Below are positions 1 to 9,345 of a stretch of DNA of 13,636 nucleotides, piece after piece. Source of the DNA: Isotricha intestinalis (lineage: Eukaryota; Ciliophora; Litostomatea; Vestibuliferida; Isotrichidae); NCBI GenBank assembly GCA_023807065.1, contig JAJJLU010000107.1, forward strand, positions 1-13,636. Reading direction: 5' to 3'. Within the stretch, counting starts at the first letter, position 1. Every line of letters begins with the position of its first letter. Made by a program: the position numbers and the translations under genes. The notes under the pieces were generated by a model that saw nothing but the letters and a program-made list of their open reading frames with translations, had not been told where the DNA came from and ran no database searches.

Positions 1-42
1 CCCCAATCCCCAATCCCCAATCCCCAATCCCCAATCCCCAAT
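1..42. repeat. Left telomere, (CCCCAAT)6
   Basis: Six exact tandem copies of the 7-nt unit CCCCAAT begin at the first base, followed at once by AT-rich unique sequence. This is the C-rich strand in the 5'-to-3' orientation expected at a left chromosome end, and it matches the GGGGATT array at the right end. The unit differs from the well-known ciliate repeats CCCCAA (Tetrahymena) and CCCCAAAA (Oxytricha, Euplotes). The stretch 43-173 between it and the first gene is almost pure A/T; I see nothing specific there beyond a presumed promoter and leader. Confidence 0.96.
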
Positions 43-173
43 TTCAAAAATTATAACACTTTTTTTAAATATTTATTTATACTGAGCGATTCATAAATAA
101 AAATATTAAAAAAAAAAATATAAAAATAAATTAATTTTTTTAAAATTTTATAATCAAAGACAATTTTGTAAAT

Positions 174-1403
174 ATGAAAAAATCCTTTTTTCAATTATCA
201 ATAAAAGAAAAAAAAGAAAACGAAAAATGTCAAAATAATTTCTCAATAGAAAATAATAAATTAATAAATGAAGAATTCGATGCTTTATATAAATTTGATA
301 AAATATTTTATTTAGAAGAATATAATGAAAAAGAAGAATTCAATAAAGAAGAAAATATAACTTATATAATTTATGGTCCTTCGAATTCAGGAAAATCTAC
401 TTTACTTAGAGGAGAAAAACAAATAGTAAAAAATGATCTTGATGATGAAAATTCTAATGTAGGAATGATTTTATCTAAATTAAATATATATTATAATCAA
501 ATGTTTGATAAAATTGAAAAAAAAGAAGATCTAATTGTATTAAAATTTGGATGTTTTTGTTCTGATTTAGAAGATGATTCCATTTTTTATAATTTAATAG
601 AGTCTAAATTTAATCTTGATAATATTCCTTTAAAAAATTTTTTTGATGATATAATAATTCCTTTAGAAGAGAAAAATAAGAATTCAAATAATTATTTTTA
701 TATTAAACATATTTCTTCTTTTAAACATTTAGAAAAAGAATTAGAAAAAGTTATTGAAAATAAAGGAAAAATAATAGGAAATAAAAAAGATTATTCAATA
801 TTATATCATTTTTCAATTGAATTAAAAAGTAATGAAAATTTATTAAAATCAATATATAAAACAAAAATAAATTTTTATGAAATAAACACAAATGAACAAG
901 AAAAACTTCAACCTTATTTGATAAGTATAAATAATAAAAGTAATATTGAAGATGAAAATTTAAATACAATAATCAATGAAAATATGAATTGTTTTGTTAA
1001 TATTTTATGTTTAAAAAATTTAGATTTTACACAAGAAAATTTATTAAATTATTTAAAAATTGAGAGATTTCTTGAATGTACTTTTGAAAGAGATGATTTA
1101 TACAATGAATCTTCTGAATTATGTGAACATTGTTTTGAATTAAATACTCAATTAATACAAGATATTAAAGAAAAAGAAAATATTTTAAATCAAATTAATT
1201 CTTTAACTGATGAAGCTCAAAAAATATATTCAATAATTTTAGGAATGAAAAAATATAAAAAAAAAACTCGAAAAAATAAAAATAATAATAAAATTAATAA
1301 CAATAAGAATAAAAATGTAATTAATAATCAATCAATGAAAAGTTTACAAAATCAATTAGAAAGAATAACAAATAAAGTAATGGAAATAGATAAATCAAAT
1401 TAA
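174..1403 (+). CDS. Divergent kinesin-like P-loop protein
   Basis: This 409-residue protein has a Walker A/P-loop at residues 68-75 (GPSNSGKS, followed by T76), preceded by the hydrophobic strand ITYIIY. Around it the order of elements matches a kinesin motor domain. FDKIFY (41-46) sits where kinesins have an F-x-F-D-x-V-F strand. VGMILSKLNIYYNQMF (96-111) resembles the post-P-loop helix 'GIIPRxxxxLF'. IVLKFGCF (121-128) resembles the strand leading to 'EIYNE'. SILYHFSIEL (208-217) lies at switch I, and INENMNCFVNILCL (267-280) resembles 'NKSLxxLGNVIxAL'. The usual switch I (NxxSSRSH) and switch II (DLAGSE) motifs are not recognisable; the switch II position reads roughly YEINTNEQ (235-242). 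Residues 320-350 and 385-405 look coiled-coil, with a Lys/Asn-rich linker between. ATP binding is plausible; microtubule motor activity is doubtful. It could be another P-loop ATPase. The ATG is the first in a frame with A-rich context, and the stop is TAA. Confidence 0.6.
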   Translation: MKKSFFQLSIKEKKENEKCQNNFSIENNKLINEEFDALYKFDKIFYLEEYNEKEEFNKEENITYIIYGPSNSGKSTLLRGEKQIVKNDLDDENSNVGMILSKLNIYYNQMFDKIEKKEDLIVLKFGCFCSDLEDDSIFYNLIESKFNLDNIPLKNFFDDIIIPLEEKNKNSNNYFYIKHISSFKHLEKELEKVIENKGKIIGNKKDYSILYHFSIELKSNENLLKSIYKTKINFYEINTNEQEKLQPYLISINNKSNIEDENLNTIINENMNCFVNILCLKNLDFTQENLLNYLKIERFLECTFERDDLYNESSELCEHCFELNTQLIQDIKEKENILNQINSLTDEAQKIYSIILGMKKYKKKTRKNKNNNKINNNKNKNVINNQSMKSLQNQLERITNKVMEIDKSN

Positions 1404-1507
1404 TTTAATAAATAAAAAAATTATTTTATTTTTTCTTCATTTTAAAATATAGTATTATAAAAGACATTTCAAATTATAAAATAAATATTTTAAAAAAAAG
1501 TAAAAAA

Positions 1508-3346
1508 ATGAGTTCCAAAAATATAAATCATGAAAAAAATTCAGAAATATATTATTCAAACCCAAGTAGATTAACATCAAGTAAATGTAAAAGCAGTAGA
1601 GATATAAGAAAAAATGTTAAATTCACTCCTTTTTGTCCAATTGAAATAAATAATAAATTGCATAATATTGATTCAGATAATGACAATTCAACTGTTATAT
1701 CAATTCAAACTAAATTTATTTTGAAAAAAGATAAAAAGAAGAAACAATCATCAGGTAAATTAAAAAAAGTTTCATTTTCTTGTAAAAAAGAAAAAGAAGA
1801 AAAAGATGAGATAAATAAAGAAAAATCAAAAGAAAAAAAAAAACCAAAATTTGTTACTCACAAATCTCATTCAATAAATATTAATTATGATGAATTAATA
1901 GAAGGTTTAAAAAAAAATATTCCTCAAATTAAATTAACAGCACAAAAAACAGAAGAAAATTTAAATCATAATAATTTTAAATCTTTAAAACTAAAACCAT
2001 CAAAAAGTTTAAATCCAAGACATCAAAAATTAATTAATTTACAAGAAAATTTTGAAATAAAAAAAAAATCAAAAAATGAAGATCACTTAATTCAAAGTTC
2101 TTTAACAAATAATTTATTAGGTTCTAAAGATGATACAATAGAAAGAAGAAAATCTTTTGATTTTGGATTAATATTATCTCATGCAGAAGAAAAAGTAAAG
2201 CATTTCACAAATACAGAAACAATAAGTGACTTTTATGAATACACTGAAAAATGTATGAGTATGATTTTAGATTTAGATCCTTCAAAAAAAAATCAAATTA
2301 ATGAAAAAGTGAACTTTAATTTTCCTAAAAATGAAAATTATAAAAAAATAGCTTTATTTGATTTAGACGAAACTTTAGTTCATTGTACAGGAGAAATTAA
2401 TGAAAATAATCATAAGAAATATCAGAATGTTGTTGAAGTAATTTTGCCTTCAAAAAAAAAAGTGGAAATTGGACTTAATATAAGACCTTTTTGGAAAGAA
2501 GCTTTAGATTTAATTAAAGAAAAATATCATATTGTTATTTTTACCGCAAGTCATCAATCTTATGCTAATGCAGTTTTAGATTTTATGGATCCTAAAAAAA
2601 AATATACTCAATATAGATTATATAGAAATGATTGTGTTTTAACTAATATAGATGGAGTTAAATTTTATATTAAAGATTTAAGTATTTTTGATAAATATTA
2701 TAATTTGAAAAATATTGTTTTAATTGATAATTCTGTTTTAAGTTTTGCTTATCATTTAGAAAATGGAATTCCTATTGTTCCTTATTATGATGCTGATGAA
2801 GATGGTGAATTGGAAATTTTAGCTTGTTATTTATTATCTATTTACGAATATAATGATTTGAGAGAAGCTAATAAAAATCACATTAGAATAGAATTTTTTT
2901 TAGATAAAGCTAGAAAAGAAAGAGAAACTATGAATGAAGAAAGTTCTTCTATTTCAAGTTCTGTAGAAGATGACGATGATGATGATGGTAATGATAATGA
3001 TAATGATCATGATAATGAAAATAATAATAATATTATTAGAAGTTATAATGAAAATAATCATGAAATTAAAAATGATAATAATGAGAGTAATGTAATGAAT
3101 TTAAGGAAAAAAACACATGAAAATATATCAATTGTAAATAAAGAAGTCTTTGATAAAAGTAATGAAGAAAAAACAGATGATCAAAAGAAAAGTTTATCAA
3201 AATATTGTTCTTTGAAAGATTTTAAATCTTCTTTAAGGAAAAATAGAAGATGTTCTTCTAGAAAAAAAACAACTATTGGACTCGATGTAAAAAAAATGTG
3301 GGGAGATTTAAAAAAAGAATTTAATTTAATACTTAAAAATAACTAA
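1508..3346 (+). CDS. FCP1/SCP-like (NLI-interacting factor) protein phosphatase
   Basis: The 612-residue protein carries a HAD-superfamily FCP1 homology domain at about residues 278-450. Motif I is DLDETL (285-290), with D285 as the expected nucleophile and D287 as acid/base. Motif II is the T346 in IVIFTASH. K389 lies in FYIKDLS, and the acidic motif VLIDNS (404-409) supplies the Mg-binding aspartate D407. RPFWKEALDL (326-335) and the C-terminal PIVPYYDADEDGELEIL are typical of CTD small phosphatases. By family knowledge it is a Mg-dependent Ser/Thr phosphatase; the substrate (RNA polymerase II CTD or another protein) cannot be told. The first 275 residues are Lys/Ser-rich and probably disordered, with a basophilic-kinase-like site RRKS (213-216). 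The tail has an Asp/Asn run and then a basic patch. All catalytic motifs are present, so it should be active. It lies 104 bp after the preceding gene on the same strand and ends in TAA. Confidence 0.93.
   Translation: MSSKNINHEKNSEIYYSNPSRLTSSKCKSSRDIRKNVKFTPFCPIEINNKLHNIDSDNDNSTVISIQTKFILKKDKKKKQSSGKLKKVSFSCKKEKEEKDEINKEKSKEKKKPKFVTHKSHSININYDELIEGLKKNIPQIKLTAQKTEENLNHNNFKSLKLKPSKSLNPRHQKLINLQENFEIKKKSKNEDHLIQSSLTNNLLGSKDDTIERRKSFDFGLILSHAEEKVKHFTNTETISDFYEYTEKCMSMILDLDPSKKNQINEKVNFNFPKNENYKKIALFDLDETLVHCTGEINENNHKKYQNVVEVILPSKKKVEIGLNIRPFWKEALDLIKEKYHIVIFTASHQSYANAVLDFMDPKKKYTQYRLYRNDCVLTNIDGVKFYIKDLSIFDKYYNLKNIVLIDNSVLSFAYHLENGIPIVPYYDADEDGELEILACYLLSIYEYNDLREANKNHIRIEFFLDKARKERETMNEESSSISSSVEDDDDDDGNDNDNDHDNENNNNIIRSYNENNHEIKNDNNESNVMNLRKKTHENISIVNKEVFDKSNEEKTDDQKKSLSKYCSLKDFKSSLRKNRRCSSRKKTTIGLDVKKMWGDLKKEFNLILKNN
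2969..3031 (+). repeat. In-frame GAT/AAT trinucleotide tract
   Basis: A run of GAT, GAC and AAT codons with a few GGT, CAT and GAA interruptions encodes an Asp-rich then Asn-rich stretch from residue 488 of the phosphatase, beyond its catalytic domain. Such a tract can slip and so may vary in length between copies or strains. It stays in the frame of the gene. Confidence 0.8.
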
Positions 3347-3568
3347 AATATACTTAGTTTGAAGATATATTATTTCTTGGTTTATTTGCTTATAAATGAT
3401 TAAAATATATTTTTTGTATTTTAATATTTATTATTTATTTGTATTTAATAATAAAAAAAAATACGTTCAAATTTTAAAGTTTTTCATATTAAATACAAAA
3501 AAAATTTATTTAAATTAAATAATACATTTCAAATAATAATAAATGAAAAATAAAGCCAATCCTAAATA

Positions 3569-4534
3569 ATGGAAGAAATAAGTGAAAACAAAGAATTGTC
3601 TCAAACTTGGAAAGGAAAAAATTATTTTCTTTGTGGAAAAAAAATATATATAGCCCCAAAATTTTATAATTGTTTCGGAACATTATTATTTATAATATTA
3701 TTATCAATAAGTTTCATATATTTAGTAATATTAGAGATAGATAACAAAAAACATAAAAAATTCAAAATATCATCATTAATACTGTTTATAACATTAACAA
3801 TATTTGTATTATTATTTGGATTATTATGTGCTTTTTCAGATCCAGGGGCATTACCAACAAATATATTATCTCCAAAAGAATTAAAAAATGCAAATACTTG
3901 TTCAAAAAATCGTTTATTTTATGTTAATGGTTTTAGACATAAAGTTAAATTTTGTTATACTTGCCAAATAATAAGACCTCCTGGAGTTTCACATTGTAAA
4001 ACTTGTAATATTTGTGTTGAAAGATTTGATCATCACTGTCCTTGGGTTGGAAATTGTATTGGGAAGAATAACTATAAATTTTTCTTTTGTTTTTTAACTC
4101 TTTTTAATATTTTGGTTTATACAATTATTATATGCTGTTTGATTTTTGTTTTAATGAAAAAAAAATATTATCCTGTTATTATTATTATATTCGCTTTTCT
4201 TGCTTTATTATTTGTTACTTCTTTAATTATTTATCATACTTATTTTGTTTGTAGAAATATGAGTACTTATGCCAATTTAAAAATGAGAGAAATTTTTATT
4301 ATTATTGGAAATCCATTTTCTAGAAAGAAATGGAATAAAAATTGTTATTTAAGTTTATTTAAAAAATATTACAAGAGAGCTTCTTATATAGAAAAAAGTC
4401 AGAAAAAAAATAAAAAAAATAGAAATGAAAGTGAATTAATGCTTGTTAATGAAAACAATCATAATAATCAGACTAACAAATTTTCTTCTTTTTCACATGA
4501 TAAAGTTACAAAATATCAAAAATCTAAAAATTGA
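3569..4534 (+). CDS. DHHC-type protein S-acyltransferase (palmitoyltransferase)
   Basis: The 321-residue integral membrane enzyme attaches long-chain acyl groups to protein cysteines. The cysteine-rich domain (about 129-171) has the pattern [15 protein letters not shown], then CKTCNICV, then [12 protein letters not shown]; the catalytic D-H-H-C is 154-157. Four membrane segments lie near 35-55, 68-88, 171-195 and 202-222, two on each side of the cytosolic zinc domain, the family topology. A DPG motif (91-93) follows TM2. The usual TTxE after TM4 is degenerate (STYA, 232-235). The N-terminal W-x-GxNxFxxxGxx pattern (residues 14-28) resembles the Erf2/ZDHHC9/14/18 branch, which works mostly at ER/Golgi membranes; the subfamily call is inference. 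The basic C-terminal tail is cytosolic. It is the only gene here ending in TGA, with an in-frame TAA five codons later. It is convergent with the next gene. Confidence 0.95.
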   Translation: MEEISENKELSQTWKGKNYFLCGKKIYIAPKFYNCFGTLLFIILLSISFIYLVILEIDNKKHKKFKISSLILFITLTIFVLLFGLLCAFSDPGALPTNILSPKELKNANTCSKNRLFYVNGFRHKVKFCYTCQIIRPPGVSHCKTCNICVERFDHHCPWVGNCIGKNNYKFFFCFLTLFNILVYTIIICCLIFVLMKKKYYPVIIIIFAFLALLFVTSLIIYHTYFVCRNMSTYANLKMREIFIIIGNPFSRKKWNKNCYLSLFKKYYKRASYIEKSQKKNKKNRNESELMLVNENNHNNQTNKFSSFSHDKVTKYQKSKN

Positions 4535-4651
4535 ATGAAAAATAAATAAATATGTTTTAAAATTTATATATTAATGTATATATTATTTTTTAAAATTTTA
4601 TAACAAAAAATTCCTCTTCTAAATAAAGAAAAAAATAAAGCAATTATATAT
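4535..4651. other. Convergent 3' spacer
   Basis: This 117-bp A/T-only spacer separates the 3' ends of the palmitoyltransferase (+) and the coiled-coil gene (-). Both transcripts must end within it or overlap. AATAAA-like strings occur on both strands, but in sequence this AT-rich they carry little weight as polyadenylation signals. Confidence 0.45.
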
Positions 4652-7279
4652 TTAACCTGTATATTTTCTTTTACTTTGAATTGCATCAAAACTATTATTT
4701 GATTCATCTTCATCATTATCATAAATTCTAGCTCCATTTAAATCTTCTTGATTATCTTCTTCTTTTATAGAATTTTCAAGTTCAATAATTGATTTAATAT
4801 CAGAATTGATTTGATGAATATTTAAAGCTTTTAAATCTTCATTAATACAATATTTATTGCAAATACAACTTAATTGTAATTCAGTTAAATTAATTCCTCT
4901 TTTAACTAATTCATCATTAAAACTTTCTATTGTTATTATATCACTTTCTGGTTGTGATATTTTTACAATTGAATCTTCAAATATTTTAAAACATGTTTTA
5001 TTTTCTTTTTCCATTATTAACTTAATTAATAACAAAGTTTCATTTATTGCTTTTTCATACTCTTCTCTAGATATTTCTTCAAATGAATCATCTTCTTCTA
5101 CTTTATTTTTATCATCTTCTGTTTTGGGGAAATTCTTTTCTGACTGAATTAATGATATATTATTATTATCTTTTACATTATTAATTTTTTTTTCTGATAT
5201 ATCATTTTTATTTAAATTAGAATTGGTGTCTATAATTTCTTGACCTAAAATATTTTGTAAATTACTTATTTTTAAATCAAAAAGTGATTTTTGTGGATCT
5301 TTAAATTGTTTCATTTTATAAAAAATAAATTCTATATATTTATCTTTTATGCATAAATTAGATAAATTATCTAAAATTATTTTTATTTCAATTAAAGATA
5401 TATAATCTTTATTTTCATTATCATTTCTTTTATTAACAAAATCTACAATTGATTGATAAAGTATTATAAATTTTTCTTTATATTTTTTACGAATTTTATT
5501 AGTTAATTTTTCTTCATCTTCTTCAGAATAATTTTGAATAAAAGAAAATAAGTTAATAAAATAATCACAAGTTTTTTTAGTATCTCCTCCTTTACTAAAA
5601 CATATTGCTCCAAAAAAAATTTGCATTCTGATTATATCATCTTTATTTTCACACATTAAAATATTACTTACAATTTCACCAAATTTATGAACAATTTCAT
5701 CTGAATTAATAATATTTTTGTCATCAAATACTTTATCAATAATATCACTTTTTGCTTTTTCTATATTTATTTTTTTAGCTTCAAAATTTTTAAATAAAAC
5801 ATAAGTAAATTGATTAAATTGTTCATTTGTAAATAATTTTGTATTTAAAGGTTGGTTAGTTGTTGAACTTGTATAATAAGGATTATCAGGATTTAAATTT
5901 AAATCATCATTTGATATTAAATTTTCATTAATTATTGAATTTGAAAATTCCTCATAATTTGTATTTATTCTTTTTAAAGTCTCTTGATATATTAAAACTT
6001 TTTGTTCTAATTCATTTTCTTTATTTTTATTCAATTCATATATTTCCTTTAAATTTTTTATTTTTTCTAAAATATTTTTTTCATCTTCTTTTGATTTAGA
6101 ATCATTTTTTATTGGTTTAAAATGAAATAATTTTTCTCTTTCCTCTTTTTCTTTTGAACTTATTATGTTTATTTTTGTATCCAATATTTTTTTTGCTTCT
6201 ACTATTTCTTTTTCATTTCTTTTTGTTAAAGATTTAAAGTATGAACATTCTGATTTTAAATTTAATATTTTTCTTTCATATGTTATTAAAGAAAAAGCAT
6301 TTCTTTTATCTTCTTTTGAATTTTCAGATAATTCAAATTTTTCTTTTTGTAATATATGATTTTGATTTTTTAAGTTTTCTTCTTGACTTTTCAATTTTTT
6401 TAAACAAGTATTTTGATTTAGAAGTTTAAATTTTAATTCTTCTATTTTATTTTGTAATTCTGATTCGATTTTAAAAGATTCTTTATAATTTTCTTCTAAA
6501 TTATTCATAATTTTATTTTGATTATTTAAATTGATTTGTAAAAATTCAAAATCTTGAATTTTTTTCTTTTGTAATTCTTGATATTCAATACTATTTTTAA
6601 CTAAAGAATAAATTTTTTCAATTTCTTTTTCTATAATCTTATTTGTTATTAATATTTCTTTTTTTTTTGTTGTTTTTTTTTCTTTTGCATAATCTTTTTT
6701 CTTTAATTTTTCATTATTCAATTGTGTGTTTACTTCTTTTATTTGTTCTTTAATTTTTTTTCTTAATTTTAATTTTGCTAATTTATTTAAATCTTCTTGT
6801 AAAATATTATCAGGATTAATAGTAATATCATCTTCATTTTGTTTAATTATTTCTTCTATTTTATTGTCTTGAATATTTACTTCATATTGCTTTTGTAAAT
6901 TATCATTTTTTATTTGAGAAAGTTCTTTTTTTAATTTTTTTAATTTTATTTTATATCTCATTGTCTCTTCTAATAATTGTTCTTTTTCAATATTATATTG
7001 ACTTTTTTTAGTATTTGGAATTAAAAATAGGTTGTTTGATGAATTCATTTCTGTAGAATTATTTAAATAGTTATTTGAAACAAGAGGAAGTTTATATGTT
7101 CTTTTAGTGAATAAAACACTATTATTTAATTCTTTATTTTCTTTTAAAGAAAATCTTTTCTGATTTGATTTTTTATAAGGTAAACTTGTATTTGGTCTAT
7201 AATTATATATTCTATTTAAATTTTGTTGAGAATAACCATTTAGGATTTTATACGAAATATAACTAGATTTCTTTTTCAT
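4652..7279 (-). CDS. Large coiled-coil protein with EF-hand-like C-terminal half
   Basis: I do not recognise a named orthologue for this 875-residue protein. Residues 1-90 are basic and Asn/Ser-rich, probably disordered. Residues 95-450 are strongly charged with heptad-like spacing of Leu/Ile, a long coiled coil with a few breaks. Residues 480-690 are predicted helical. One segment (620-631, starting DNENKDYI and ending in E631) fits a 12-residue EF-hand loop at positions 1, 8 and 12 but lacks good ligands at 3 and 5 and has Asp instead of Gly at 6. Residues 745-835 again look like a degenerate EF-hand pair (for example IITIESFNDELVKRGI). Calcium binding is therefore uncertain. In ciliates, proteins of this build are often parts of the cortex, basal bodies or axonemes; that role is inference. 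The ATG follows an AT-only leader and the stop is TAA. The next minus-strand gene lies 136 bp upstream. Confidence 0.85.
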   Translation of the reverse strand: MKKKSSYISYKILNGYSQQNLNRIYNYRPNTSLPYKKSNQKRFSLKENKELNNSVLFTKRTYKLPLVSNNYLNNSTEMNSSNNLFLIPNTKKSQYNIEKEQLLEETMRYKIKLKKLKKELSQIKNDNLQKQYEVNIQDNKIEEIIKQNEDDITINPDNILQEDLNKLAKLKLRKKIKEQIKEVNTQLNNEKLKKKDYAKEKKTTKKKEILITNKIIEKEIEKIYSLVKNSIEYQELQKKKIQDFEFLQINLNNQNKIMNNLEENYKESFKIESELQNKIEELKFKLLNQNTCLKKLKSQEENLKNQNHILQKEKFELSENSKEDKRNAFSLITYERKILNLKSECSYFKSLTKRNEKEIVEAKKILDTKINIISSKEKEEREKLFHFKPIKNDSKSKEDEKNILEKIKNLKEIYELNKNKENELEQKVLIYQETLKRINTNYEEFSNSIINENLISNDDLNLNPDNPYYTSSTTNQPLNTKLFTNEQFNQFTYVLFKNFEAKKINIEKAKSDIIDKVFDDKNIINSDEIVHKFGEIVSNILMCENKDDIIRMQIFFGAICFSKGGDTKKTCDYFINLFSFIQNYSEEDEEKLTNKIRKKYKEKFIILYQSIVDFVNKRNDNENKDYISLIEIKIILDNLSNLCIKDKYIEFIFYKMKQFKDPQKSLFDLKISNLQNILGQEIIDTNSNLNKNDISEKKINNVKDNNNISLIQSEKNFPKTEDDKNKVEEDDSFEEISREEYEKAINETLLLIKLIMEKENKTCFKIFEDSIVKISQPESDIITIESFNDELVKRGINLTELQLSCICNKYCINEDLKALNIHQINSDIKSIIELENSIKEEDNQEDLNGARIYDNDEDESNNSFDAIQSKRKYTG

Positions 7280-7415
7280 CTAATTTAAAAAAAATTTTAA
7301 AAATTATATTAATTATATTTTACCTTTTAAAAAATTATTAAATTGAAATTATAAGAAAATATTTAATTAATATAAATTTCTGTGGTTAAAAAATGTATAT
7401 TTAAATATTACAATT

Positions 7416-8459
7416 TTAATTAAAAAAACTTTTATTACGTGGGCTTCCAAAACCCATTCCATTTAAATCTTTGTATTTTAAAATTGTATGATTTTTAAAA
7501 TGTTTTTTCAAAAATTTTGAAGGACCTAAATAACTATAAATTTTATTGAATTTCATTCTTTCATCTGAATTAAAATTATCTTTCATATCATTAAAATTAT
7601 CTTCATTATCATAAGTTTTATATTTAACTATATCTATTAATTCAATAATCCTATTTAAATTATTTTTATTGATTATTCCTTTTTTATAATCTAAATCTTC
7701 ATATTCACGACTTTTCATAAATCTAATTGCATTTAACATTTTTTTTGCTTTTTCTTCTCCTATTTTTCTTAAATGAGATTTATGTATTTTTTTATTTTCA
7801 TTTTTTATCAAAGGAAAATTGTCTTCTTTTTCTAAAAATGTATCTATTAATTGTAAATCCTCAATATTTGTGTTTCTCCTTTTTTCTTCAGAAAATAAAA
7901 TATCATTTTTTAAAGAAGGAATATTATCAATTTTTTGAGAATGAGAAATTTCTTTGTTTAAAGATCTAGAATTTGAAGTTAAGAAATCAAACTTTTTTGG
8001 ATATTTTTTAATTATTTTTCGTATTTCATCAAATGTTTTGTTTTTATGAGAATCCATAAAATTTCTTTCAATTACTTTTTCAATACAATTTTTTTTTAGA
8101 ATAATCTTTATTGGCTTTTTTTTTTTATATCCTGATAATTGTATATTAGATGATTTAAAAAAACCATGCTTATTTTCCTTTTCTTGTAATGATGACAATT
8201 TTGAATTTTCAATTGTTATATTTGTTGTATTTTTTGATATATTATTAGTTTTTATTATACTTGAATTTGATAAATAATTGTTCAAACATGAATTTAATTT
8301 CTTTCGAAATTTGTTTTTATTCTTTTCATAGAAAAAATTCCTTTTGTTTTCTTGTTTTTGACTAAATAAATATTCTTCAAATGAATTGAATTCTTTAATT
8401 TTAGGCTTATTTTTTTTTAAAGGCAAAGAAAAACCAAATAATGTCTTTTTTTCTTTCAT
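7416..8459 (-). CDS. Hypothetical basic Lys/Asn-rich protein
   Basis: This 347-residue protein belongs to no family I recognise. It has no signal peptide or membrane segment. Residues 1-110 are Lys/Asn/Ser-rich and probably disordered. Residues 225-255 form a likely amphipathic helix (EEKAKKMLNAIRFMKSREYE). The last 50 residues look more constrained than the rest: IYSYLGPSKFLKKHFKNHT (307-325), then LKYKDLNGMGFGSP (327-340), with aromatic and glycine residues spaced as in a short folded or peptide-binding motif. The frame is open over 1 kb in DNA where TAA is the commonest kind of triplet, so it is very likely a real gene. The start is the first ATG after an AT-only region and the stop is TAA. 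It shares orientation with the coiled-coil gene downstream but has its own spacer. Confidence 0.75.
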   Translation of the reverse strand: MKEKKTLFGFSLPLKKNKPKIKEFNSFEEYLFSQKQENKRNFFYEKNKNKFRKKLNSCLNNYLSNSSIIKTNNISKNTTNITIENSKLSSLQEKENKHGFFKSSNIQLSGYKKKKPIKIILKKNCIEKVIERNFMDSHKNKTFDEIRKIIKKYPKKFDFLTSNSRSLNKEISHSQKIDNIPSLKNDILFSEEKRRNTNIEDLQLIDTFLEKEDNFPLIKNENKKIHKSHLRKIGEEKAKKMLNAIRFMKSREYEDLDYKKGIINKNNLNRIIELIDIVKYKTYDNEDNFNDMKDNFNSDERMKFNKIYSYLGPSKFLKKHFKNHTILKYKDLNGMGFGSPRNKSFFN

Positions 8460-8526
8460 TAACAGTATAATTTTTAAAAATCTTATTCAATTAAAATTTG
8501 AATGAATTATTAAAATAATTTTTTAA

Positions 8527-9345
8527 AAGAATGAAGGAGATGAAATCCATAGTTTAGAAAAAGACGAAATTATAAAGAATATCAATAAAAAAATATAAAG
8601 TAGAAGATGATGAAATAAATAACTACAATTAAAGAATCAAAAATAGTATAAGAAGAAGAGAAAGAAGAAATATAATAAATTATCAGTTAATTCAAAAATA
8701 AATGGTGTGAATTTTGAATTAGAAGAAACTTCTAATTGTATGAAAATAATTAGAAAAATTTTCAAGTAGAAAATAATTTCATTAGTCGAAGATAGATATT
8801 ATTTAGAAGAATTATCTAACAAAATATGATTAAATAAAAAATATTAAAATTTATTGAACAATTAATAAAAAAAGACAATACTTTAATAATTCTATTAATT
8901 TAATAAATTTAAATACGTGATTTATAATATTACATTTATAATAAAGAAAAATATTCGTATTTTTCAAGGATTTCAGTTAACATTAGGAAAACAAAAAATT
9001 ACCAAAAATTTCTTCTTGTTAAAATGCTAATTTTTTTAAAAAGAAATTAGAAAATGAAAATAATATTATAATGAATATTCTCATATTAATAAATGATAAA
9101 ATGCTTTCCATTGAACATATAATCTAATTTATTTTATCAAATAATAAATCAAAGAAAAAAATTATAATTAATTCATTTAATATAACTTTTTGAAGAAACT
9201 TCATATGGATGATATTTATCCTTATTTAGACAAATAAAAAAATAATTCTTGTTAGAATAATAGATTAAGTAAATTTCAATCAGTATCAAAGAAGAAATTA
9301 AAGAAATTATTTGAATATTTTTCAATAATTTAACTTGAAGATAAA
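8527..9345 (+). pseudogene. Probable decayed gene (relic coding fragments)
   Basis: The 1,027-bp gap 8460-9486 has no intact gene. Its + strand keeps coding-like composition (purine-rich, GAA/AAA/GAT triplets), unlike the A/T-only spacers elsewhere. Readable pieces in frame 1 are 8527-8595 (GDEIHSLEKDEIIKNI, no ATG) and 8647-8826 (including NGVNFELEETSNCMKIIRKI, then a TAG at 8767, then ISLVEDRYYLEELSNKI). In frame 2, 9023-9190 includes NILILINDKMLSIEHII with a TAA at 9125. In frame 1 again, 9181-9345 includes FLKKLHMDDIYPYLDK with TAA at 9235 and more beyond. Several stops plus at least one frame change mean it cannot encode one protein as it stands. Many stops are TAA/TAG, which C-to-T decay of CAA/CAG would give, but chance also favours TAA here. 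No family is recognisable. Alternatives are a multi-intron gene, a non-coding RNA or chance. The ends 8460-8526 and 9346-9486 hold nothing I can identify. Confidence 0.4.

Noticed and set aside
3653..3660. GCCCCAAA string resembling an interstitial telomere repeat
   Set aside because: It is a single copy inside the palmitoyltransferase gene, encoding Ala-Pro-Lys, and not in tandem.
4857..5147. Plus-strand open frame inside the coiled-coil gene (and similar ones at 6165-6359, 6241-6429, 7727-7969 and minus-strand 751-969)
   Set aside because: These are antisense shadows of long, well-supported genes, with Phe/Leu/Ser-rich low-complexity translations and no motifs.
8527..9345. Reading the gap as an intact gene using UAA/UAG as Gln
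   Set aside because: Even with that code, in-frame TGA codons and a frame change remain, and the neighbouring genes clearly end at TAA.
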